Positions 56,412 to 64,000 of a stretch of DNA of 64,000 nucleotides are shown piece by piece; the stretch's first letter is position 1, and each line of letters opens with the position of its first letter. Below the pieces are notes generated by a model. That model saw only the letters and a list, made by a program, of their open reading frames with translations, had not been told where the DNA came from and searched no databases. Both the position numbers and the translations under genes were made by a program. The stretch comes from Chryseobacterium paridis (lineage in GTDB: Bacteria > Bacteroidota > Bacteroidia > Flavobacteriales > Weeksellaceae). The DNA is taken from positions 124,001 through 188,000 of the forward strand of contig NZ_JAENHK010000001.1 in NCBI RefSeq assembly GCF_016595215.1, written 5' to 3'.

Positions 56412-56441
56412 TCTTCTGGTTTCGTTTCCAAAACCAGAAGA
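56412..56441 (-). terminator. Intrinsic terminator of the CtlX-like gene
   Basis: An 11-bp stem (56412-56422 with 56431-56441), with T-rich sequence on the minus strand, 25 bases past the stop at 56466. Confidence 0.75.
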
Positions 56442-56465
56442 ATATTTGTAAGTATTTTCCTTATT

Positions 56466-57395
56466 TTAAACTGATTTCTTAGGTAAGAAAACTTCCGCTA
56501 ACATACAACGAGCACTTCCCCCACCGTTTACTTCTATCGTATTCAAATCTGAGTAGATGATTTCACAATATTTTTCAATAGCTGAAACCTGATCTGATGT
56601 CAAAGACTCGTAGGCAGTCTGGCTCATTACTAAAAACTTCTCACCATCCTTATTCTGAACCTGAAGCATATTTCCGGCAAATTGCTGCATCTGTTCTTCG
56701 GAAATTTCAATAATTTCTTTTCCGGAATTTTTAATGGTTTCTATAACCTTGCTTCTTTCCAATTCACTATCGATACAGTCCAGGCAGATCACGACAAATT
56801 TGTCTGCGACACACATCATAACATTGGTATGATAAATAGGAAGCCTTTCTGATCCTACTGTCTGAAAAGAATGAAAAACGATAGGTTCAAAGCCATACTT
56901 CTCACAAAAGTCTCTGAATAGTTTTTCGTCTAATCTTAAAGACACAGAACCATAAGCTATTTTATTATCATGATCGAAGATCATACTTCCTGTTCCCTCC
57001 AAAAAATGTCCTTGAATTTCAGGAAGAGACCAATCATCTATTTCAGTTATTTCAAAACCTTTGCTTTTTATCGTTTCCAGAATATCTTCTCTTCTTTCTA
57101 CTCTTCTGTTTGAGGCAAACATAGGGTAAAGAACAACTTTTCCGTCCTTATGGAAACTTACCCAGTTATTTGGAAAAATAGAGTCTGGAGTATGAGGATC
57201 TAAAGTATCTTTAACTGTGATCACATTAACTCCTTTATTCCTTAATTTCTCAACAAAAATGTTGAATTCGCCTAAGGCTTTAGCTTGAACATCAGAATCT
57301 TTCTGTTCAACCTGAAAATAATTATTTTCTGCGGTTTCCGCATTATAACCGAAAGCAATCGGTTCTATCATTAATACTGTATCTGTTGTTTGCAT
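56466..57395 (-). CDS. ctlX: CtlX-type arginine/citrulline-family hydrolase
   Basis: A 309-residue guanidino-group modifying enzyme of the amidinotransferase/hydrolase superfamily. The acidic site lies in LEGTGSMIFDHDN, His in HTNVMMCVADK and the nucleophile Cys in NGGGSARCMLAEVF. The sequence is nearest to the citrulline utilisation hydrolase CtlX-type group. Together with the 57944-58858 enzyme it should serve arginine breakdown. A four-helix-bundle gene lies between them. The chemistry on arginine, methylarginine or citrulline cannot be told apart here. Confidence 0.82.
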   Translation of the reverse strand: MQTTDTVLMIEPIAFGYNAETAENNYFQVEQKDSDVQAKALGEFNIFVEKLRNKGVNVITVKDTLDPHTPDSIFPNNWVSFHKDGKVVLYPMFASNRRVERREDILETIKSKGFEITEIDDWSLPEIQGHFLEGTGSMIFDHDNKIAYGSVSLRLDEKLFRDFCEKYGFEPIVFHSFQTVGSERLPIYHTNVMMCVADKFVVICLDCIDSELERSKVIETIKNSGKEIIEISEEQMQQFAGNMLQVQNKDGEKFLVMSQTAYESLTSDQVSAIEKYCEIIYSDLNTIEVNGGGSARCMLAEVFLPKKSV

Positions 57396-57405
57396 TTTTT
57401 TATGT

Positions 57406-57437
57406 TTGAGAACATTAGGGTTTGAGAGTATGAGAGT
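57406..57437. repeat. Right arm of octamer element (4 units)
   Basis: Four 8-mers of form NNGAGAGT (one degenerate) on the plus strand lie 11 nt before the ctlX start codon and are inverted relative to the eight units at 57890-57953. Confidence 0.8.
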
Positions 57438-57453
57438 CTTAATCAGATTGAAA

Positions 57454-57861
57454 CTAGAAATTATTCTCCTCTCGATTAAAAGATGAAAATGAGCACCATT
57501 TTTCCGATTGACTTATCATACTAACTAACATCCCAATTATTTGATTATACTGATTATTTAAGTTATTGAATTGATCTTCATTAATATATTTACACGCTAA
57601 AGAAAATTGTAGCCATGTTTGGGTCTCTCTTGCTTCACCTTCTGAATCTGTAAGTTTTGCAATGAAAGATTTTTCATACTTTCTTTTTCCCCAGGCTTCA
57701 CTAATATTAGCTGACACAGATCTGGATGACCTTCTGATTTGATCTGTAAGAGAATAAAGTTCTTCTTTCGGAAAAGATTTTGAAATTTCATAAACTGCCA
57801 TAGCCATTTCAAAAGACTTTTGAAAAACTCTTAAATCCTGATGAAACTTAACTGTTGACAT
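57454..57861 (-). CDS. Four-helix-bundle protein (23S intervening-sequence-like)
   Basis: A 135-residue helical protein of the S23/PF05635 family. The signature SLTDQIRRSSRSVSANISEAWGKRKY is plain (cited in part: the IRRSS...NISE core), with the usual start FHQDLRVFQKSFEMAMAVYE. The family forms a pentameric helical bundle, and is found in insertions of 23S rRNA and free in genomes; function is unknown. The frame runs upstream to 57897 by a TTG inside the octamer array; the ATG at 57861 (MSTVKFHQ) is the better start. It sits between two arginine-family hydrolases and inside inverted octamer arrays. Confidence 0.93.
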   Translation of the reverse strand: MSTVKFHQDLRVFQKSFEMAMAVYEISKSFPKEELYSLTDQIRRSSRSVSANISEAWGKRKYEKSFIAKLTDSEGEARETQTWLQFSLACKYINEDQFNNLNNQYNQIIGMLVSMISQSEKWCSFSSFNREENNF

Positions 57862-57889
57862 AATTTTACTTTTATACATAAAAAACAAA

Positions 57890-57953
57890 ACCCTCAAAAC
57901 CTCCTACTCTCAAACACTCGAACCCTCCCACTCTATTACTCTCTTACTCTCTT
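57890..57953. repeat. Left arm of octamer element (8 units)
   Basis: Eight 8-mers of form ACTCTCNN on the plus strand (NNGAGAGT on the minus strand) run from near the four-helix-bundle start into the last codons and stop (57944-57946) of the arginine-hydrolase gene. The shared 11-mer with the other arm is at 57905-57915 and 57420-57430. Confidence 0.88.
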
Positions 57954-58858
57954 ACCAAAGGCATTGTAGAGCAACGTAGAAGACCTCCCATTTTAGAGAT
58001 TTCACGATATGGAATTTCTTCCACTGTCATTCCCCATTCGTTTCTCAAATGGTTATTCATTCGTGTAAATGTTTTATCTGAAACTACTATTTCCGGAGAG
58101 ATTGAGAAAATATTCGGAAACATTTCAAACATTTCTTCGTCTGTAAGATGGAAGCAATTTTCTTCACCGAAAATATCAATAATCAGGCGATAGTCACTTT
58201 CATCCACAAAACCGTTTTTATAAATAAGGCATTTATCTTTTCCTATCGGGTTGAATGTACAATCCAAATGCAGAATTCCTTCAAAAGGAATTTTATCATT
58301 CTTCTTTAATTCCAAGTCAATAATCCTTTTTTTCGGAAAGTACTCTTTCAGAATTTCTATTGCGTATTCGTTCGTTCTTGCTGTTTTATAGTTTCTGTAA
58401 TCTTCACTAAAACAAGTCCCTATAAATAAGAAATCATCCCAAACAATTACGTCTCCCCCTTCAATGTGAGCTGTTTCGGGTAGATTGATGATTTTTCTCC
58501 AAGCTACTTTTTCAAAAACCTTTTTATAAGCTTCTTGTTCATCTGCCCGATCAACAATCACATTTGAAATGATCATTTTATCATCAATTACAAATGCTAC
58601 ATCTCTGGCGAAAACCTGATTGTAGTCCTTGATAATACTTGGACGTAAAACTTCTACGTCATATTTTTTCAATACAGCTTCAAAAGCATTCATTTCATCA
58701 ATGATATCCGATTCTTTCGGATATATATTGTGTTCGATTGAGTAGTATGACTTCGCGTCATAACTTTCCTCAAGGGTGGGAACAGGTCCCAGAGAATTAG
58801 GCTGGCCCAGAACAACTGATTTTAACCTTCCTGTTTCGTTTTTAATATTTAGTTTCAT
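57944..58858 (-). CDS. Arginine deiminase / dimethylargininase family hydrolase
   Basis: A 304-residue member of the guanidino-modifying superfamily. Motifs: FARDVAFVIDDK, the acid HIEGGDVIVWDDFLFIG, HLDCTFNPIG (His), and the Cys-containing MGGLLRCSTMPLV at the C-terminus. It resembles N-dimethylarginine dimethylaminohydrolase-type and arginine deiminase enzymes, converting arginine or methylarginines to citrulline. Its final three codons (VRE) and stop are built from an octamer repeat that continues downstream. Likely cotranscribed with the four-helix-bundle and ctlX genes. Confidence 0.88.
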   Translation of the reverse strand: MKLNIKNETGRLKSVVLGQPNSLGPVPTLEESYDAKSYYSIEHNIYPKESDIIDEMNAFEAVLKKYDVEVLRPSIIKDYNQVFARDVAFVIDDKMIISNVIVDRADEQEAYKKVFEKVAWRKIINLPETAHIEGGDVIVWDDFLFIGTCFSEDYRNYKTARTNEYAIEILKEYFPKKRIIDLELKKNDKIPFEGILHLDCTFNPIGKDKCLIYKNGFVDESDYRLIIDIFGEENCFHLTDEEMFEMFPNIFSISPEIVVSDKTFTRMNNHLRNEWGMTVEEIPYREISKMGGLLRCSTMPLVRE

Positions 58859-59040
58859 AAAGATTTATGCAATATACAAATATAGGGAAAGGGCTCTATC
58901 TGGAAAACTTTTGAATTAGTTTCTCCTAAGAATTAATTCTCTATTAAAGTATCATCCCATTATTGACTCCTCTAAAACAATACTCGAGAAATAAAAAATC
59001 TATAAACAACTGTCTATCATCTACAATTGTTAAAAAATTA

Positions 59041-59072
59041 TTGCAAAAAATGAAATCGAATTCATATCTTAG
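59041..59072 (+). promoter_or_regulatory. Candidate promoter of the GG-leader peptide gene
   Basis: TTG (59041-59043), a 21-nt spacer and TATCTTAG (59065-59072) fit the consensus with one mismatch, 55 nt ahead of the ATG. The rest of the 269-nt gap 58859-59127 is AT-rich with nothing else seen. Confidence 0.55.
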
Positions 59073-59127
59073 TGATATAATTTCATTGAAATTAAAACTA
59101 AATCATTAACATCAAAAAATCAAAATC

Positions 59128-59292
59128 ATGAACAAAAATGCTTCAGTGCTAAAAAATGCACAAAAATTAGGAAGAGAAGAACAAAAATCAATTAAAGGAG
59201 GAGCAGGACCTACAAAACCAAGATACTGCTGCGAATGGAATGACGATGGAAGCTGTAGAATCTGGACTTGCGGAAATTGTGTATGTCCTTAA
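59128..59292 (+). CDS. GG-leader bacteriocin-like peptide with six cysteines
   Basis: A 54-residue peptide. Residues 1-25 form a leader: AQKLGREEQKSIKGG ends in a double glycine (24-25), the processing site for peptidase-containing ABC exporters, and matches leaders of Bacteroidota bacteriocin-like peptides. The core (26-54) has six Cys at 34, 35, 43, 48, 51 and 53, plus two Trp, enough for three disulfides or thioethers. A good promoter and a strong terminator frame it, so it is a single-gene unit. No exporter or modification enzyme is in this window. It could be an antimicrobial or signal peptide. Confidence 0.8.
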   Translation: MNKNASVLKNAQKLGREEQKSIKGGAGPTKPRYCCEWNDDGSCRIWTCGNCVCP

Positions 59293-59301
59293 TAAACAAC
59301 T

Positions 59302-59335
59302 AAACCTGCTATTCTTAGCAGGTTTTATTTTATCT
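59302..59335 (+). terminator. Intrinsic terminator of the peptide gene
   Basis: An 8-9-bp stem (59302-59310 with 59317-59325) followed by a T-rich run, 10 nt past the peptide stop. It also lies just past the end of the convergent receptor gene. Confidence 0.85.
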
Positions 59336-61696
59336 TGCCCTGATCTCTTCCTCTGATCTTTGAATTTCCTTCCCCTGATATTTTGAACCACCAAAATTAT
59401 AACTCACTGCCAGTAGTAATCTTTGACTGTCCCACCAATGGGTAAACTGATTATCAATAATCTGCTTATGTCTGAAAACCAACCGTTGATCATACGAATC
59501 AAAAATGTTATTGTAACTGATCTTGGTATTTAGCCTGTTCTCAAACCATGATTTTTGTATTGAAAGGTCTACAGTATATCTTGGTTTTATAATGTAAAGG
59601 CTATTACCCGTTTTAGATTCATAGTTGGCAAAAAGATTTACAGTATATCCTCCTGGCAAGGAAAATACCTGATTAAGCCTTACTTCATAATTATAAATCT
59701 TCATTGCGAATACTTCATCAAGATAAGGACGAAACTCATAGTTATAATATCCTACAAGTTGTGTACTTACATTCCACCACTTAGTAATTTTAAGAGGGAA
59801 ACTAATCTCCAGGTTAGCAAAATTTCTATAAGGTAAATTTGTTCCTAAGTATTCTAAAACATTGGTCTTCGGATCATATCTCGGATATCGCACCATTACA
59901 TCACTTTCTTTTCCTATAGCTAAACTCGCAATCCAATTTTTATAACGATAAGTTCCTTTGATTTGGCTGGTAAATGAAGGTTGTAAATAAGGATTTCCAA
60001 TCCAATAATTTAATGGGCTGAAATAAAACCTGAAAGGATTGAGTTGAGAAAATACTGGTCGGGTAATTTTCCGACTATAGGAAAGAGACAATTCATTGGA
60101 TTTATTAAATGTATAATTGATACTGAAGGAAGGTAACCATTTTAAATAATTTCTCGATACTATAGAGTCAGAGCTTACCGCATTCGAAATACTTTTTGTA
60201 TTCTCAACCCTGATCCCGGCATTGATCTGAAATTTGTCGAATTTTTGACTATAAGCTAAATATCCAGCCAGTATTTGTTCTTTATACGAAAACATGTTAC
60301 TTCGTGTGGGATCAAAAACAAATTGATTATTTACCGATAGGGTATCATATCTGATATTATTAGTCGTACGCGTATCACTATATTTTATTCCCATCTCAAA
60401 ATTGGCATTTTTTACTTTCTGACTTGCATCAATTTGAGCTGCATAAATATTTATTTTATTAAATAAATCTGATTTCCAATAAGACAAAAGTTGAGAGGTT
60501 GGCAAATCTTTATTCGTAAAATCATCTTTCTGTTTATTGCTCACCAAAAGATAGTTTCCCAAGAAGTTAAGTTTAAAATTTTTATTATTAAAGGAATAAT
60601 CTGTAGTTATTCCATAGTTATCCTGTCTATAATCAGTTGGGTTTTCACTGCCGGTATTAAAGACTAGTTGTGACTCATCTTTATTTGTAGTATATAAAGA
60701 ACCTGTTCTCATCCGATCATTATTTCTAAAATTACCTCGCAAGTTGACCCCTATTCTATTCTTATCATTCAGTCGATAATCAATTCCCGCTTGAGCAGTA
60801 TAAGCCTTTCCTTCATCTATTTGATAGGTATTAGTCCTCATCACATTAGTATTGGCAAGCCGCTGTAATGCGTTGTATCGGTAGGTTGAAATTCCGTCAT
60901 TGTATCCGAATTGCATTTGATATACTATCTTTTCTGTATTATATGAACCGTTAATAGAGTTTTCACGATAATTAAATCTGTTAACAGAAACATTTCCGTT
61001 ATAAGCTCCTTTCCAACCGAGATTTCCATTTTTTTTCAGTCTGATATCTATAATCCCTTTGAATTCTGCATCATACCTAGAAGAAGGATTCGTATTTACT
61101 TCAATAGATTCAACCATTTCTGGTGACAAGGATCTCAAGTAGGCCTGGATTTCCTGAGGGCTCATTACAAGAGGTTTTCCATCAACAAATATTGCTGGGC
61201 TTATTCTTCCTCCAATGAAAATACCATCTTCCGGATCAACTGTTACACCTGGTGTTTTTCGTAATACTTCGAGAATATGTGTAGAAGTTTTAAAATCCTT
61301 ATTCCCTGCAACAGTCATTATCCTATTTCCATCATTTAATTTTATATTTCGAGGTCTTGATTGAATAACTACTTCATCAATAGCTTTACTTACAGGCGTC
61401 ATTTCAATTGTAAAAATCCCAGTGATCTTATCTAATCTTTTAGTTTCGTATCCCCCTTTTTTAGCTTCAAGAAAGACACCTTGCCCACGATCTCCAAACT
61501 GAAATTTACCTAAAGAGTCTGTTATTGTCTTTTGAATTAATTTATTACCCGGAATGCTGAAAAGTGAAATTTCAACTTGAGACAGTTCTGTTTTTGTTTC
61601 TGTATCCAGTATTTTACCATTGATTGTTGTCTGTGCATTGGCAGCAAAAAAAGATAAAAACAACAACATAATTAAAGTCCATAATCTGAAGCTCAT
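59330..61696 (-). CDS. TonB-dependent outer membrane receptor with carboxypeptidase-like N-domain
   Basis: A 788-residue protein. Signal (1-21), a CarboxypepD_reg-like beta domain (about 22-100) starting TTINGKILDTETKTELSQVEI, plug (about 110-215) with LRKTPGVTVDPEDGIFIGG and IEVNTNPSSRYDAEF, and a ~22-strand barrel (about 230-770). The end SYNFGGSKYQGKEIQRSEEEIRAR is charged. The plug is of the OMP_b-brl_3-type, as in 47691-52324, but this one has the additional N-domain. It faces the GG-leader peptide gene and is followed upstream by an AraC-type regulator. The TACTTTTG element at 61717-61724 may be its -7 box. Confidence 0.9.
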   Translation of the reverse strand: MSFRLWTLIMLLFLSFFAANAQTTINGKILDTETKTELSQVEISLFSIPGNKLIQKTITDSLGKFQFGDRGQGVFLEAKKGGYETKRLDKITGIFTIEMTPVSKAIDEVVIQSRPRNIKLNDGNRIMTVAGNKDFKTSTHILEVLRKTPGVTVDPEDGIFIGGRISPAIFVDGKPLVMSPQEIQAYLRSLSPEMVESIEVNTNPSSRYDAEFKGIIDIRLKKNGNLGWKGAYNGNVSVNRFNYRENSINGSYNTEKIVYQMQFGYNDGISTYRYNALQRLANTNVMRTNTYQIDEGKAYTAQAGIDYRLNDKNRIGVNLRGNFRNNDRMRTGSLYTTNKDESQLVFNTGSENPTDYRQDNYGITTDYSFNNKNFKLNFLGNYLLVSNKQKDDFTNKDLPTSQLLSYWKSDLFNKINIYAAQIDASQKVKNANFEMGIKYSDTRTTNNIRYDTLSVNNQFVFDPTRSNMFSYKEQILAGYLAYSQKFDKFQINAGIRVENTKSISNAVSSDSIVSRNYLKWLPSFSINYTFNKSNELSLSYSRKITRPVFSQLNPFRFYFSPLNYWIGNPYLQPSFTSQIKGTYRYKNWIASLAIGKESDVMVRYPRYDPKTNVLEYLGTNLPYRNFANLEISFPLKITKWWNVSTQLVGYYNYEFRPYLDEVFAMKIYNYEVRLNQVFSLPGGYTVNLFANYESKTGNSLYIIKPRYTVDLSIQKSWFENRLNTKISYNNIFDSYDQRLVFRHKQIIDNQFTHWWDSQRLLLAVSYNFGGSKYQGKEIQRSEEEIRAR

Positions 61697-61775
61697 AAAT
61701 CTTAATTTTTATGAACCAAAAGTAGATCCGGAGAAAAGAAATAGGGTTTTGAAGTTTAAATTCCGAAGTGCGAAA

Positions 61776-62837
61776 TTATAAATTTGAACTTTGAAGTTCC
61801 CTTTCAGAAGGCATTTGCGACTGACGGTACAAAAGGGGTGTTGTATTTTTTATTTTCTTAAACGTTGAAAAGAATGTTGATTTAGAATTAAATCCTACTT
61901 CATAGCCAATCTCTTCAATCTTCAGATAAGATCCGTTTTCAATTATTTCACATGCTTCATTGATTCGATATTCATTGATGTAGGTAGAAAAACTTTTTTC
62001 AAGATTATCATTTAATAATTGAGAGAGCTGATGAGATGAAATATTCATCCTTGTAGCCAGATCATTTAATTTTAAATTTGGATTTTTATACAGTTCTTCA
62101 GAATTCATTAGTCTTTCGAGTTTGGAGACAAAGCCATCTGCCCGTTCATCGGATATTTTTTTATTGGAATATCTGTTTAATTCCTTCGTCTCGCTCAAAC
62201 GATACTTTTTATTAAATAAAATCAAAAAATTAGCATACAAAACAAATGAGAATACGAGACTTCCTCCTGCACAATAAATTTGAACCCATCCTGTGGCAAT
62301 TAACTGATAAGCTAAAAATATGATCGTATTGCTAATTAAAACTGGTAGAATAAATTTATTAGGTTTCTCTGCATACTTCTTTGATAAAGTATAATATTCG
62401 TAAACAGACCAAAAGACGAAAATTGTCCAAACCGTATAAATAAAGGTTCCATAATAAGTATCCCAGGTAACAGGAAAAAATAAATATAAAAGACCAACAG
62501 CTCCTAAGATTAATGTCAGAATGCCGAACGAGCGTCTACAGTTTTTAAGAATGAAATGCTCCTGTAAAAAGGATGACCTGATATAGTAATACAAGGCAGG
62601 ACCCGTAAAAAACAGGGCTGCCAGGCCCAGGTGAGGAATAATTCGTGGTAAATCCGGATAAAAATAAATGCAAACGGATATTCCAACCCTGATGCTTAAG
62701 GTTAATAAAATTAATCCTAAGAAGAAATCAGGAATGTATTTAAGCTTTTTAACAAACAAAAGATATACCCCAAGCAAAAGCCCATTGAAAGCTCCCACTG
62801 CACTAAAGAAGAATAACATTTGTTGCCCGAAAGTCAT
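61776..62837 (-). CDS. Membrane-bound AraC-family regulator
   Basis: A 353-residue protein. Its N-terminal half has about seven membrane helices (about 5-215), and the C-terminal ~100 residues are an AraC-type DNA-binding domain with two helix-turn-helix units: LNDLATRMNISSHQLSQLLN and IEEIGYEVGFNSKSTFFSTFKKIKNTTPLLYR (in part). Such proteins sense a signal at the membrane and control nearby genes directly. The adjacent TonB-type receptor gene (79 nt downstream) is the natural target. The signal is unknown; the GG peptide is a guess. Confidence 0.92.
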   Translation of the reverse strand: MTFGQQMLFFFSAVGAFNGLLLGVYLLFVKKLKYIPDFFLGLILLTLSIRVGISVCIYFYPDLPRIIPHLGLAALFFTGPALYYYIRSSFLQEHFILKNCRRSFGILTLILGAVGLLYLFFPVTWDTYYGTFIYTVWTIFVFWSVYEYYTLSKKYAEKPNKFILPVLISNTIIFLAYQLIATGWVQIYCAGGSLVFSFVLYANFLILFNKKYRLSETKELNRYSNKKISDERADGFVSKLERLMNSEELYKNPNLKLNDLATRMNISSHQLSQLLNDNLEKSFSTYINEYRINEACEIIENGSYLKIEEIGYEVGFNSKSTFFSTFKKIKNTTPLLYRQSQMPSERELQSSNL

Positions 62838-62955
62838 TGTATACTAGTTTTTTATACTTAGTAAAAATAACAAATTTTTGATATTCAATTTTAGATAATT
62901 ACTTAAATTTTTTTCGATGTTAAATAATCTGATTCGGTAAAAACTTTGCATAAAA

Positions 62956-62981
62956 AAATCCCAAAGCTTACTTTGGGATTT
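62956..62981 (-). terminator. Intrinsic terminator of gltA
   Basis: An 11-bp stem (62956-62966 with 62971-62981), CTTA loop and a T run on the minus strand, 22 bases past the gltA stop. Confidence 0.88.
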
Positions 62982-63002
62982 TTTTTATCATTGAAACAGT
63001 TC

Positions 63003-64000
63003 TTATCTGTTTACCATATCGATATAGTCTCTTTGTTGAGCTCCTTGGTATACCTGTCTTGGTCTTCCGATTGGATCTCCTTTCAATCTCATTTCTTTCC
63101 ACTGAGAAATCCATCCTGGAAGTCTTCCTAATGCAAACATTACTGTAAACATTTCAGTAGGAATTCCTAACGCTCTGTAGATGATTCCTGAATAGAAATC
63201 TACGTTTGGATATAATTTTCTTTCGATGAAGTAGTCGTCTTCAAGAGCTACTCTTTCTAATTGCATTGCAATATCCAAAGCTTTATCCTGAATTCCTAAT
63301 GCATTAAGGATGTCATCAGCAGCTTTTTTGATAATTTTTGCTCTTGGGTCGAAGTTTTTGTAAACTCTGTGTCCGAATCCCATTAGACGGAAGCTGTCAT
63401 TTTTATCTTTTGCTTTAGCAACATACTTAGATACATCACCTCCATCTTTATCAATAAGTTCAAGCATTTCAATTACTGCCTGATTAGCCCCACCGTGAAG
63501 TGGTCCCCAAAGTGCAGAAACACCTGCAGAAATAGATGCGAAAAGTCCTGTATGTGCAGAACCTACCATTCTCACTGTAGAAGTAGAACAGTTTTGTTCG
63601 TGATCTGCGTGTAAAATTAATAATTTATCTAAAGCACCTACAACTACTGGATCTATTTCAAACTGTTCGTTTGGTAGTCTGAAAGCCATTTTGTAGAAGT
63701 TCTCTACATAGTTTAAGCTGTTGTCACCATGATTAATAGGTAATCCCTGAGTTTTTCTGTAAGTCCAAGCACAAAGGTGAGAGAATTTAGCAATCATTAA
63801 TTCAGCAGCATGATCCATTTCTTCTTTAGAATTTACGTTAACAGCTTTAGGGTTAAAAGCAGTTAATGCAGAAGTTAAAGAAGATAAAACTCCCATAGGG
63901 TGAGCAGAACGAGGAAAAACATCAATGATTTTTTTCATTTCGTCTGCGATGAAGTTATATTTTTTGATATTGTTTTCGAAAGAACCGTATTGATCTTTAT
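63003..64000 (-). CDS. gltA: Citrate synthase, N-terminus outside the window
   Basis: The frame is open to the window edge, so the ATG at 63938 is internal and 331 C-terminal residues are visible (typical full length ~430). It catalyses condensation of oxaloacetate and acetyl-CoA. Active-site residues are His in LILHADHEQNCS, His in ALWGPLHGGANQ, MGFGHRVYKNFDPRA and Asp in LYPNVDFYSGI. It is a type II (hexameric-type) citrate synthase by length and motif. The terminator is at 62956-62981. No partner gene is visible. Confidence 0.96.
   Translation of the reverse strand, partial: KDQYGSFENNIKKYNFIADEMKKIIDVFPRSAHPMGVLSSLTSALTAFNPKAVNVNSKEEMDHAAELMIAKFSHLCAWTYRKTQGLPINHGDNSLNYVENFYKMAFRLPNEQFEIDPVVVGALDKLLILHADHEQNCSTSTVRMVGSAHTGLFASISAGVSALWGPLHGGANQAVIEMLELIDKDGGDVSKYVAKAKDKNDSFRLMGFGHRVYKNFDPRAKIIKKAADDILNALGIQDKALDIAMQLERVALEDDYFIERKLYPNVDFYSGIIYRALGIPTEMFTVMFALGRLPGWISQWKEMRLKGDPIGRPRQVYQGAQQRDYIDMVNR

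Noticed and set aside
57862..57897. Upstream start of the four-helix-bundle protein
   Set aside because: It begins in the octamer array at a TTG; the MSTVKFHQ start matches family length.
57406..57953. CRISPR array
   Set aside because: Units are 8 bp, contiguous and without spacers, and no cas gene is present.

Overview
The window reads as chromosome of a low-GC member of the Bacteroidota, most like Chryseobacterium or a close Weeksellaceae/Flavobacteriia relative. The reasons are promoters of the TTTG-N19-21-TAnnTTTG type, almost no Shine-Dalgarno sequences, a type IX secretion sorting domain, SusC/OMP-type TonB-dependent barrels, a SAM-I riboswitch ahead of metX, a methionine synthase split over two genes, and GG-leader Cys-rich peptides. 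Assignment is from family knowledge, not from a search. No rRNA, tRNA, CRISPR array or insertion sequence was seen. The first and last genes run off the window.

Layout. 1-2077: 3' end of a LAS-type peptidoglycan peptidase followed tightly by two small exported proteins, possibly an effector with periplasmic protection partners. 2265-9111: lipoprotein, ferritin, small periplasmic proteins, a CBM20-bearing 4-alpha-glucanotransferase and a type IX secreted protein. 9379-12952: cysS, a possible 25-residue Cys-rich peptide, folE and an acetyltransferase-like protein. 13006-22882: a methionine operon on the minus strand (SAM-I riboswitch, metX, homoserine dehydrogenase, metZ, homocysteine-binding half of MetH, fatty acid desaturase, remainder of MetH, metF). 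23074-25680: a GH63-like glucosidase. About 25869-25965: a candidate ~60-nt small RNA with its own promoter and terminator. 26480-34025: MoxR/DUF58/DUF4350/DUF4129/SpoIIM/RDD membrane cluster. 34131-43427: acetyltransferase, glycosyltransferase plus LpxH-like hydrolase pair, yebC, ompA, smpB, ABC-F, M48 protease and two ferritin-like exported proteins. 43688-47306: recJ, nadD and two poorly characterised genes. 47691-56302: tandem TonB-type barrels, a lipoprotein esterase, a serine hydrolase and a GH43 enzyme. 56466-58858: two arginine-family hydrolases split by a four-helix-bundle (23S intervening-sequence-like) gene. 59128-62837: a GG-leader six-cysteine peptide, a TonB-type receptor and a membrane AraC regulator. 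63003-64000: citrate synthase, 5' end missing.

The most unusual structure is a set of intergenic elements built as two inverted arms of short degenerate tandem units: 3+3 nonamers (9283-9343), 4+4 octamers (20072-20167), 5+5 heptamers (27806-28252), 5+5 heptamers (45397-45560), 4+8 octamers (57406-57953) and a weaker octamer set (29292-29364). In four of these six the outer arm starts at or just before the upstream gene's stop codon (27806-28252, 29292-29364, 45397-45560, 57406-57953). In three, the other arm ends 4-11 nt before the next start codon. Two elements hold a four-helix-bundle gene in the loop, one of them broken by an in-frame stop. Unit size times copy number keeps each arm near 27-35 bp in most cases. 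I do not recognise this as a named element class.
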